Below are positions 55,149 to 64,000 of a stretch of DNA of 64,000 nucleotides, piece by piece; the stretch's first letter is position 1, and every line of letters begins with the position of its first letter. The position numbers were made by a program, and so were the translations under genes. Source of the stretch: Aegilops tauschii subsp. strangulata (lineage: Eukaryota; Streptophyta; Magnoliopsida; Poales; Poaceae); the NCBI RefSeq assembly GCF_002575655.3, contig NC_053039.3, positions 223,715,622 through 223,779,621 of the forward strand, written 5' to 3'. The notes beneath the pieces are model-generated. The model saw only the letters and a list, made by a program, of their open reading frames with translations. It was not told where the DNA came from and made no database searches.

Positions 55149-55567
55149 ATGCCCCGACCGCCAGCGCAACACCTTCCACCCAAATCACCGACACCTCCAC
55201 CAAATAAGCGCCGCCCTAAGCCATGGTGCACGCAGTATAGCCAGGAGCTCAAGGAGCATTTGGCAGCAGAGAAGCAAATCGCGGCCGCATGCGCGGATGA
55301 GGTCGCGATGGCTGCCATTCGTGCCGAACCCCAGATCTTAGAGGAGCACCTTGCCGTCGAGGCCACCGTCGATGCCTCGCGCGCCGACGCCGCGAAGCGG
55401 TTGGCTGCTTTAAACGACATTTCATGGCGTTTTCTCGAGGCCACCCTCGGTGCCTTCGAAGAAGACTACGAGGTGTTTTCTCAGCGTGCACATGCTTACC
55501 TCATCTCGGGAGCCAGCGGGTTGGTGCCCGGAGCAGCTCATGCAACTCACCACTACGACGAGGGCAC
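55149..55567 (+). CDS. 5' part of an unknown gene, cut by W3 LTR
   Basis: An open frame of about 140 codons starts MPRPPAQHLPPKSPTPPPNK and includes WCTQYSQELKEHLAAEKQIA, ILEEHLAVEATVDASRADA, and NDISWRFLEATLGAFEEDYE. It is Ala/Glu-rich, with two related stretches (EHLAAEKQIAAACADE and EHLAVEATVDASRADA). Function not recognised. The C-rich leader at 54940-55140 resembles a grass 5' end. The frame runs into the W3 LTR at 55568 and stops in it at about 55596. It occupies the same place after the repeat array as the duplicated-exon gene does in the CACTA. Confidence 0.5.
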
Positions 55568-57131
55568 TGATGTCTACTACGCAACTTTATTCTTGTAGAC
55601 TCTTGTTGGGCCTCCAAGCGTAGAGTTTTGTAGGACAGTAGCAATTTTCCCTCAAGTGGATGACTAAAGTTTATCAATCCGTGGGAGGTGTAGGATGAAG
55701 ATGGTCTCTCTCAAGCAACCCTGCAACCAAATAATAAAAATTCTCTTGTGTCCCCAACACACCAAGTACAATGGTAATTTGTATAGGTGCACTAGTTCGG
55801 CGAAGAGATGGTGATATAAGTGTAATGGATAGTAGATATTGATTTTTGTGATAGGAACAATAAAAAACAGCAAGGTAGCAATTGATAAAAAGGGATCACA
55901 AACGGTATTGCAATGCTTGAAAAGGAGGCCTAGGGTCCGTAATTTCACTAGTGAGATCTCCCAATAATGCTAATATAATTGGATCATATAGCCATCCCTC
56001 AACGTGCGATGAAGAATCACTCCAAATTTCCTATCTAGCAGAGAACATAAGAAGAAATCGTTTGTAGGGTACGAAACCACCTTGAAGCCATTCTTTCCGA
56101 CCAATCTATCCAAGAATTCATACTAAAATAACACCAAATAATTTCAGATTCATAATATTCAATCCAACACAAAGAACCTCAAAGAGTTCCCCAAGATTTC
56201 TATCGGAGAAACAAAGAGAAGAATGTGCATGAACCCCTATGCGTAGATTACCCCAATGTCACCTCGGGAATCCGTGAGTTGAGTGCCAAAACATATAATA
56301 AGTGAATCAATACGATACCCCATTGTCACCACGAGTATTCATATGCAAGACATATATCAAGTGCTCTCAAATCCATAAAAGTATTCAATCTGATAAAATG
56401 AAATCTCAAAGGGAAAACTCAATTCATCACAACAAGATAGAGAGGGAGAAACACCATATGATCCGACTATATTAACAAAGCCCGCGATACATCAAGATCA
56501 TGACATCTCAAGAACACGAGAGAGAGAGAGAGAGATATATTAAACACATAACTACTGGTACAAACCCTCAGCCCCGAGGGTGGACTACTCCCTCCTCATC
56601 GTGGTGGCCGCCGGGATGATGAAGATGGCCACCGGTGATGATTTCCCCCTCCGGCGGAGTGCCAGAACGGGGTCTAGATTGGTTTTGGTGGCTACAGAGC
56701 CTTGTGGCGGCGGAACTTCTGATCTAGGTTAACCCCGAGGGTTTTTGGAATATTTGGAAATTTATAGGGTAAAGACGGGGTGCGGGAGGCCACCGAGGTG
56801 GGCACAACCCACCTGGGCACGCATGGGCCCAGGCGCGCCCTGGTGGGTTGTGCCCCCCTCGGGGCACCCCCAGGTGCTTCTAGGACCCACTGGATGTCTT
56901 ATGGTCCATAAAATATCCACAAAAAGTTTTGCGGTGTTTGAACTCCATTTGATATTGATTTCCTGCGATGTAAAAAACAAGCAAAAACAACAACTGTTAT
57001 TGGGCACTGGGTCAATAGGTTAGTCCCCAAAAATGATATAAAGTTGCTATAAAATGATTGTAAAACATCCAAGAATGATAATATAATAGCATGAATACTT
57101 CATAAATTATAGATACGTTGGAGACGTATCA
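55568..57131 (-). repeat. 3' LTR of W3, 1.56 kb
   Basis: It starts (minus) TGATACGTCTCCAACG at 57131 and ends GTAGTAGACATCA at 55568. A (GA)n run (about 56519-56536), a TATA-like CTATAAAT near 56760-56767 and the LTR hairpin (about 56798-56852) are present. Confidence 0.85.
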
Positions 57132-59639
57132 GCATCCCCAAGCTTAATTCCTACTCGTCCTTGAGTAGGTAAATGATAGAAGAAATAATTTATGAAGTGT
57201 GAATGCTAGCAAAGTGCATAAGTTTGATCAATGACAATTTCAATCACTTTTCCTAGCATCATAACAGCAATTCTCTTACAAAACTTCGCATGTTAAAGTA
57301 GCAACCAATTCAGATGTTAAGGTTCAAACAATGAATTCTCTTGAAACTCAACAACCTATGTTCTCAGTCACCAAGCAATTGTAATTCAACTTATTCAACA
57401 GAGTTTAAGTAAGAGCTCCACATACTCAACCATCATATAGTCTTCTATGATTGCTAACACTCACCACACACATGAGCAAAACGTTTCAACCGGACACATA
57501 GAAAGATAGGGGCTTATAATTTCGCCTCCCAACGTATTCACCTCAAGGGTGATGTCAACAACAATAACTCATGCTACCCATATCCAACTGGATACATGTG
57601 CCTAGATCTTTCCTCACCACATGATGCTTGCCAAAAGAGAAAAATAAAAAGGAATAGAGAGAAAAACTTTGACTCTTTGCATAAAAGTAAATACATAAAG
57701 GTAAAAGATAGGCCCTTCGCAGAGGGAAGGAGAGGTTGCCATGCGCTTTTTGTTTGTATGCTCAACCCCTTAGTGTAAAAGAACATCACGTTATATTGCC
57801 CCTTATGATAGCAACCTTTATTATGCATTCTGTCGCTTTTATTCTTTGCCATCACAAGTTCGTACAACGCTCAATTTTCTCTTACACTAAATTATCTAAC
57901 ACTTTTAGAAGCAATTTTTATTGCCTTATTGCTCCGATGACAACTTACTTGAAGGATCTTGCTCAATCCTAGACAGGTATGGTGGACTCTTGAAGATAAG
58001 ATTTGGGTTTAAGGGTTTTTTGGATGCACAAGTAGTATCTCTACTTGGTGCGGAATTTTTGGCTAGCAAAGATGGGGAGCAAGCACCACATGTTGAAGGA
58101 TCTATGACAATATAACTTCTATGTGAATATGAACAAACATAAACCATTACGTTGTCTTCCTTGTCCAACATTAACAATTTTGGCATATAATATTTTGATG
58201 GGGGCTCACAATCACAAAGGATTCCCAAGATAGTGTATTTGCATGTGAAAGTTCTCTTCCTTATAGTAATTATTCAGGAATTGCTTGTATGACCAATATT
58301 GTGATTGTCAAGCTTCAAAAGATTTCACTTTCTAAACCCAATGTGAAGCTACCACTAGGCATGATATAATTTTAACTTCATGATATTTAATTCATTCAAC
58401 AATTAACTCATAGGATATAAGTGAAGCACAAGAGTAAATGACAAGCTACTCCAAAAAGATATAGGTGAAGATCATGTGAGTAGTTAAGTAAATGGGTAGC
58501 TAATTGGGGACTCTCTCTTATTAAAAACTTTCAGATCTAAGAATTTTATTAAAACAACAAGCAAAACAAAATAAAATGACATTCCAACAATAGCACACAT
58601 CATGTGAAGAAGCAAAAACTTAGGATCAACCGATACTAACCGATAATTGTTGGTGAAGAAAGGTGGGATGCCTACCGGGGCATCCCCAAGCTTAGATGCT
58701 TGAGAATTCTTGAAATATTATCTTGGGATGCCTTGGGCATCCCCAAGCTTGAGCTTTTGTGTCTCCTTAATTCCTTTTATGTCACGGTTTCCCTAAATCT
58801 TAAAAACTTCATCCACACAAAACTCAACAAGAACTCGTGAGATAATTTAGTATAAACCAATGCAAGACCTTATCATTCTCTACTGTAACAAATCACTAAA
58901 ATTAATATTCAACATTGGATACTAAATGCTTCTGCATATTTATTACTCCTATCCTCAAATAGAATCATTAAACAAGCAAACATATGCAAACATAACAACA
59001 ATCCACCAAAACAGTACAGTCTGTAAAGAATGCAAGAGTATCAATACTTATTCAACTCAAAAAATTCTGAAAATTAACACACTATAGAAAATTTATCAGA
59101 GCTTATTGTGCCAAAGGTTTCAACATTTTATCACATTCTGGCTTTTCTAGGGAATGTTTGCAATAGCGATAAACTTTCTGATTTAAAACAGCAACATGTA
59201 GACTTGCAAAATAAGCATGGCTATCCTTGGCATTTTTATTGACAAGAAAGATGCAAAATATTATTCTAAATAACAGCAAGCAAATCTTAATAAAAGAAAA
59301 TGATGCTCCAAGCAAAACACATGTCATGTGACGAATGAAAACATAGCTCCAAGTGAGGTTACCGATAATGTTGAAGATGAAAGAGGGGATGCTTTCCGGG
59401 GCATCCCCAAGCTTAGTTGCTTGGATATTCCTTGGATATTAACTTGGGGTGCCTTGGGCATCCCCAAGCTTAGGGTCTTGTCACTCCTAATCTCCTCATA
59501 TCGATATCTCACCCAAAACTTGAAAACTTCAATCACACAAAACTTTGTGAGATAGGTTAGTATGTTAAAGAGCAAACCACTCACTTTTGGTACTGCCAAA
59601 GACAAGATTCATAATTGTTTCCACACAATGCCTACTATA
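57132..59639 (-). other. Internal region of W3, non-coding part
   Basis: It is similar to the W1 region 37994-39830, with the same order of motifs. Two PPT-like hairpin modules lie at about 58664-58695 and 59389-59417. I see no supported coding frame. Short open stretches (e.g. 57926-58228 minus) show no retroelement domain. Confidence 0.65.
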
Positions 59640-62398
59640 TGTAACATCCCAATTTTCAATTTGGATGTTATACATAGGTCATCATATGCATATCATATTT
59701 TATTTGCATTTCGGTTGTGATCTAGAAATCTTAAGCAACTCAAGGACCCAAGGAGAGAGTTGGAGATTTCACAAGTCTCATATTTGAATTTTCTCAAATT
59801 TGAAAAGAGGATCAATTTGATTTTAATATTTTTCTCTCCAATTTTTTCCAATAATAAAAATGAATGAGAGAAGATAAAATGACTTCTTCAAAAGAGAGGA
59901 ATATTGGAGAACAAATTTTAAAATCAAATTATTATTTTATCCGTATTTTATTTGCTATTTTATTTGAATTAGGAAAATATTATGCATTTTTTAAAATTGC
60001 ATTTTAGGCCAGAAAAATGTTCTCTTGTCCTAAATATTAGGTTTGGACGGTGAAAATTATTTCTGGTATTTTTAAATTTTTTATATTTTATTAGGGATTT
60101 TTCGTTCCGGCGAAATTTTATTTAAAAAAAACTTTCGTCGCCCGACTGGGGCGAAGGCCCAGCCGAGCCAGGCCGGCCCACCTCACCCCGCCGCCTTCCT
60201 CCTTGCGGGAGGAGTCCCACGCGCCGCCGCCGCTCGGGGAGTCCGAGTCGGATTCCCGTCGCCGCCGCCCCCTTCCCCAAGGCAGCTGCCCTCTGGCCTT
60301 TATAAGCCGCTTCGCCCGCCGCCTCCACCTCACCCCGCCGCGCGCAGCCGCCCCGCCTCCTAGCCGCCGCAGCCGCGCCGCGCCTCGCCGCTCCACCGCC
60401 ACTGCCGCTGCTCTGTCGCGCGCCACCGCCGCCGCCGAAGCCCCGCCGGATTCCGCCGCCGCCGTTGACCCATCGCCGTCGTTGACCGGTAAAAGACCGG
60501 TCGGTTTTTTCCGATTTCGTTCGGTTTTCTCCCGGTTTATTTTTAGGGTTTGGGTTTTTCTCGGTTTTTCTCGGTTTTTCCCGTTCAGATCTAATTAGCG
60601 TAAGTTCGTCCATTAATCCGCGGTAGCGAATGATTTTCGTTCGTTAGTTTCTGTTAGCGAACATTCGTTCGTTAGGTTTTTATTTTTATTTTATTTTTTG
60701 GCCAGGGACCTATCTGTGAATACTTTTATCGCAGATTAGTCCCTGAACTTCAAACCCTCGCTACTTTTTGCTCGTTTGTCCAAATCCAGTGAAACCAACG
60801 CCAAAAATCTTCGTCTTGTTCCTCTGTTTCCAGATAATCAACTTGAACATGATTTTGACAAATTAAAATTTGGTTTCAAGCAGATTTGAATTCGAACTTC
60901 TTTTGATCGTAGTTTGAGTTTCGTAGCTCTGATTTGATTGATTCTTTGGATCTTTTCTCTTGGGTTTTACCCTTGCATCTTATGCTTGAGTGCTTATGTA
61001 TGCTATTGTTTGTTCACGATAGAGTTTCTGGAGTGCGAAGCGTGCTACTACGAGTCACTAGGGTTTTCAGATCGTCAGCAAGGCAAGTAACACTTTGATC
61101 ATATCCCTTTTATTACCCAGTTTTTATGCATTAGTTTCAATCCTCAAACACTGCATGGTTAGGATTTGATTAACATGTGAGTATTGGGAACTAGTTGATG
61201 AGGTAGAACCTATTGTCCTTATTGCAAACCCTGGGAGTTACTTCTACGTTATGCTTATACTACTATGCTATGCTCGTAGACGTGGTTTGGTTTGAGTGAT
61301 CCATGACAGATGTGAGAGTTGTTAATTACTAATGGTTAAACTTAAGGTGGCTACTTTAATACACATCTGGATGGATTGGTTGAGGCACCCTGGAGCACCC
61401 AGTGGTTGTCTGGGCACCTGGAGTAATCCAGTGTTGTCCTGGGATATCCCGGAGTACCCGTGTAATCATCCTATGGTTCGCCACCCAGGCTCAAAGGGAT
61501 CATAAGATTTTCCATGCTAGAGACTTCCGTGTGCAGCCACAAGCCATTATGGGCTCTGGCATAGTTGAGTAAGTTGTGGGCAACCTTTCCATGATGGGCT
61601 AGCAGATGTAGGGGATTGTAGGTGTACCGACCTATTTATCGGTTAAGGGGACCTCTTCGGAAAGACTGTGTCTCGGTCATCCGTTTCTCAAACATCATGC
61701 AGTGCGAGAAATTCAATGGAGGAGATCGAGTCTTGTGGGGAAAAGTGCGCAAACCTCTACAGAGTGTATAAATTAATCATGGTTAGCCGTGTCCCTGGTT
61801 ATGGACATCTTGCGTATCTGGTACTTGAATCATTGATTTGATCTCATCACATTACTTAATTAATTTTTTGGGTTATAATTATTATTTTGGGATTGAGTTG
61901 GAGGAACCTTCTCAATATTTTCAACAAACTTTGTAGTTAAATAAAATATATTCCTTTGTTGTAGGGAAAAACTAGCTTTATGCAAATGATAACCATAGAG
62001 CCTCCACCAGCCATATATGCATATAGTTATAGCTGTTATTTGTTCTTTGCTCTATAGTGTTATCTTGCCAGCATATTCCATATGCTGACCTACACAGGCT
62101 GCAACGTATTATGTTGCAGAGTTCTCAGACAAAGAGTAAGGTGCGCTAGGTCGTTGTCATGCACTCAGCTATGCCGTTGGAGTTGATGGACTCATTTTCC
62201 TTCGATGCTTCCGCAGTTATCTTATTTAGATGGCCTTAAGCCATATTATTGTAATAAGTTCTATTTTGAGACATTCGATGTAATAATGTGTGATTGAAAC
62301 TCTGTTATAAATCCTCGAGTACAGTGTGTGTCAGCATTACCAATCCAGGGATGACACTTATACACAGAGATTTGACCATCTGAGGTCGGATCGCTACA
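59640..62398 (+). repeat. 5' LTR, about 2.76 kb
   Basis: It starts TGTAACATCCCAATTTTC and ends GGTCGGATCGCTACA. A GC-rich segment (60130-60480) with a TATA box (TATAAG at 60301-60306) is the likely promoter/leader, followed by AGGGTTTGGG-like plant leader motifs near 60545. Open minus-strand frames in the GC segment are artefacts. The rest is non-coding. Confidence 0.82.
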
Positions 62399-62401
62399 AG
62401 A

Positions 62402-62413
62402 TGGTATCAGAGC
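62402..62413 (+). other. Primer-binding site, tRNA-Met type
   Basis: TGGTATCAGAGC, three bases after the LTR end. It is identical to the site of the Copia element at 2087-2098. Confidence 0.88.
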
Positions 62414-62504
62414 ACACGCTGACTGCAGGACGCGGCCACTAAGATAAGCCTTAGGACCCTCTTCTCTACTCATTTCTGACTCTTCTCCATTTTTCACGCT
62501 ATAG

Positions 62505-63224
62505 ATGGAGGACCCAAGGAACAAATTTGCTCAACCGGATGAAAATACACCTTTTGGACGACACTTGAAGGAAGCCACTAGATACTTGAACATCGGGATA
62601 CCAAGTTTCATCGGGACCTACACCGCGACTTTACCAGAAGAGGAGCGTTGGATGATTCGAGTTCATGTTCCAGGAAGGACATTCACGCCAGTTACTGAGC
62701 CCATAGAGTTTTCCTTTGATGCACCAACCTGGAGTCTAGGAAAGAGCATGGCAGCCCACATCGCCATGGGACGCATCGGCGAAGTATACCACAAGGATCT
62801 TAAGGACACCATCTATCAGATATGTGGACGCCATGATGAGAAATGGGAGATGATTTCCACCAGGAAGGACAAGTCCATTGCAGCCTACATCCAGGAGTTG
62901 AACCAACACATTCGTCGTCAGGAGAACCAGATGTGCGCCAACATGCTAGACATGAAGAAGGTGATGACCAGGAACATGGAGCTAGAAGAGGAACTCAAGT
63001 CTACACGCGATGGATATGAAGAGGAGATTGCAGTACTACTAGAGAAGAATGAAGACCTGAAGAAGAAGCTGGGAATATTCATGGGAGATCCCGCGCCAGA
63101 GGAGGACAATCACCCAGAAGACTACGTCATCGACGACACCGACTCCGACCTCGATAGCGATGATGATTATGAAGACGAAGCTGGAGCGGATATAATGGAA
63201 TCTTCCACCGATCAAAATTTCTAG
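62505..63224 (+). CDS. ORF0-like protein upstream of gag, 239 residues
   Basis: An intact frame, MEDPRNKFAQPDENTPFGRH to a stop at 63224. The N-terminal ~110 residues look globular (GTYTATLPEEERWMIRVHVP, TWSLGKSMAAHIAMGRIGEV). Residues about 125-195 are heptad-rich (RNMELEEELKSTRDGYEEEI), indicating a coiled coil. The tail is acidic (YVIDDTDSDLDSDDDYEDEA). It begins about 90 bp after the primer site and ends 197 bp before gag. Extra ORFs in this position are known in some plant Gypsy lineages, and their role is not established. No lesion is seen. Confidence 0.75.
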   Translation: MEDPRNKFAQPDENTPFGRHLKEATRYLNIGIPSFIGTYTATLPEEERWMIRVHVPGRTFTPVTEPIEFSFDAPTWSLGKSMAAHIAMGRIGEVYHKDLKDTIYQICGRHDEKWEMISTRKDKSIAAYIQELNQHIRRQENQMCANMLDMKKVMTRNMELEEELKSTRDGYEEEIAVLLEKNEDLKKKLGIFMGDPAPEEDNHPEDYVIDDTDSDLDSDDDYEDEAGADIMESSTDQNF

Positions 63225-63421
63225 TCGACCACCAAATTATCAGTAGTATTCCCCCATGTATATAGTAATAGTCCAAGTATTTTGTAACGGTAGTTAGATC
63301 GTTTGTATGCCCTTGTTTGAATTGAGTGGTGTGATATGAATGTGTTTGTCTCATGTGCATATGGGTAGTGATTTCTCTCTAGACCTCACTCTACTCTAAT
63401 CTCTTCCCTCAAACCCATCAG

Positions 63422-64000
63422 ATGCCTCCGAGACGTGACCCCGGATTTGTCTTTCCACCAGAGCTCACTCAGTTGATCCAACAGCAGAATGCCTTGATGC
63501 AGTTGCTAGTCCAGAACCAAGGCAACAACAACAACAACAACAACCCCCCGCCACCACCCCCAGTTGACAACTTAGCCCGTTTTCTGTGGTTGAATCCACC
63601 GGTTTTTTCCAGTAGCACTGAGCCGATTGTTGCTGATGACTGGCTCCGCGGGATTGGAAGGGAGCTAACCATCGCAGGTTGCACAGATGCTGAGAAGGTG
63701 CGCTTTGCCGCACACCAACTGGATGGACCCGTAGCCTCATGGTGGGAGAATTACACAGTCACTTTCCCCATAGCAAATGTCACTTGGGATCAGTTTCAGC
63801 AAGCTTTCCACACATCCCATGTCTCAACTGGAGCAATGAGCATGAAGAAGCGTGAGTTTCGAAACTTACGCCAGGGAAATCATACTGTGGCGCAGTACGT
63901 GGATGAGTTTAGCATGTTAGCCCGCTATGCCCCGGATGATGTGGCCACAGATGCCGCAAAGCAGGAGAAGTTTATGGAAGGGTTGAATGATGAGCTGAGC
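63422..64000 (+). CDS. gag: Gag, 5' part (continues beyond window)
   Basis: 193 codons are open to the window edge. The start MPPRRDPGFVFPPELTQLIQ is followed by seven Asn and six Pro in a row, then the Retrotrans_gag domain: FAAHQLDGPVASWWENYTV (about residues 103-121), TWDQFQQAFHTSHVSTGAM, KKREFRNLRQGNHTVAQYVD and FMEGLNDELS. This forms the particle shell in plant Gypsy elements. No stop or frameshift occurs in the visible part. Zinc knuckle, protease, reverse transcriptase and integrase would lie to the right, so autonomy cannot be judged. Confidence 0.9.
   Translation, partial: MPPRRDPGFVFPPELTQLIQQQNALMQLLVQNQGNNNNNNNPPPPPPVDNLARFLWLNPPVFSSSTEPIVADDWLRGIGRELTIAGCTDAEKVRFAAHQLDGPVASWWENYTVTFPIANVTWDQFQQAFHTSHVSTGAMSMKKREFRNLRQGNHTVAQYVDEFSMLARYAPDDVATDAAKQEKFMEGLNDELS

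Larger units (their letters stand above)
55568..59639 (-). mobile_element. Gypsy element W3, 3' LTR and part of the inside
   Basis: Minus-strand W-family element. The 3' LTR (55568-57131) ends next to a polypurine-like tract (plus strand GCATCCCCAAGCTTAATTCC at 57132), so the inside continues to the right. The right side is cut by a plus-strand Gypsy LTR at 59640. The left flank is GGCAC (55563-55567), a candidate target duplication. Confidence 0.82.
59640..64000 (+). mobile_element. Gypsy element with ORF upstream of gag, runs off right edge
   Basis: Plus-strand LTR 59640-62398, methionine-type primer-binding site at 62402, an extra ORF at 62505-63224 and the start of gag at 63422. The layout with an ORF before gag has been reported for rice RIRE3/RIRE8-type Gypsy elements. 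That comparison rests on memory. The left flank CTATA (59635-59639) is a candidate target duplication. It is inserted in W3. Confidence 0.82.

Noticed and set aside
60118..60613. Arg/Ala-rich frames in the plus-strand Gypsy LTR
   Set aside because: They lie in the GC-rich LTR leader, open on both strands, downstream of and across the TATA box. Non-coding.

Overview
The window looks like intergenic DNA from a large Triticeae genome (wheat, Aegilops, rye or barley type; species not decidable). The evidence is the repeat content: Gypsy and Copia LTR retrotransposons of Triticeae type nested in each other, a 27-kb CACTA DNA transposon, and Stowaway MITEs with TA target duplications, one closely resembling the Triticeae Thalos type. 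I see no tRNA or rRNA gene and no clearly intact host gene. Protein-like sequence is transposon-encoded or consists of captured, mostly broken gene fragments. Family names come from memory of sequence style and are tentative.

Layout, left to right: (1) 1-1461, part of a Gypsy-type LTR (minus strand) inserted into a Copia gag gene (1462-2034), which sits beside its own primer-binding site and LTR (2101-3435). (2) 3436-5206, the 5' end of another minus-strand Gypsy element that the Copia element interrupts. (3) 5207-5292 and 37994-42433, one minus-strand Gypsy element ('W1', LTR starting TGATACGTCTCC) split by a 32.7-kb insertion. (4) 5293-37993, that insertion: a complete non-autonomous Gypsy element ('F') with 470-bp LTRs, 5-bp target duplications CTCAC, and a broken gag-protease gene. 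(5) 8945-36160, a CACTA transposon inside F's gag gene, with 27-bp terminal inverted repeats and CTC target duplications. It has no recognisable transposase. It carries subterminal repeat arrays, two intact unknown ORFs with TATA boxes, a DUF295 pseudogene with a partial tandem copy, a SINA-like fragment, a ~480-bp tandem array, and a multi-exon gene built from duplicated exons. (6) 42434-45852 and 53796-55567, an older island with a 3'-5' exonuclease-like fragment, an F-box/FBD pseudogene, the same ~480-bp repeat and the start of an unknown gene. It is interrupted by a plus-strand W-family element ('W2', 45853-53795). (7) 55568-59639, a third W-family element ('W3', minus strand). (8) 59640-64000, a plus-strand Gypsy element with a 2.76-kb LTR, an extra ORF before gag, and the start of gag running off the window.

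Insertion order read from the junctions: W1 entered the exonuclease-like fragment. F and the Copia-interrupted Gypsy entered W1. CACTA entered F. The Gypsy LTR at 1-1461 entered the Copia element. The plus-strand Gypsy entered W3. The most unusual content is the CACTA cargo, especially the duplicated-exon gene at 30609-34604, and the fact that the block 'GC-rich leader, ~480-bp array, gene start' occurs both inside the CACTA and in the island outside it.
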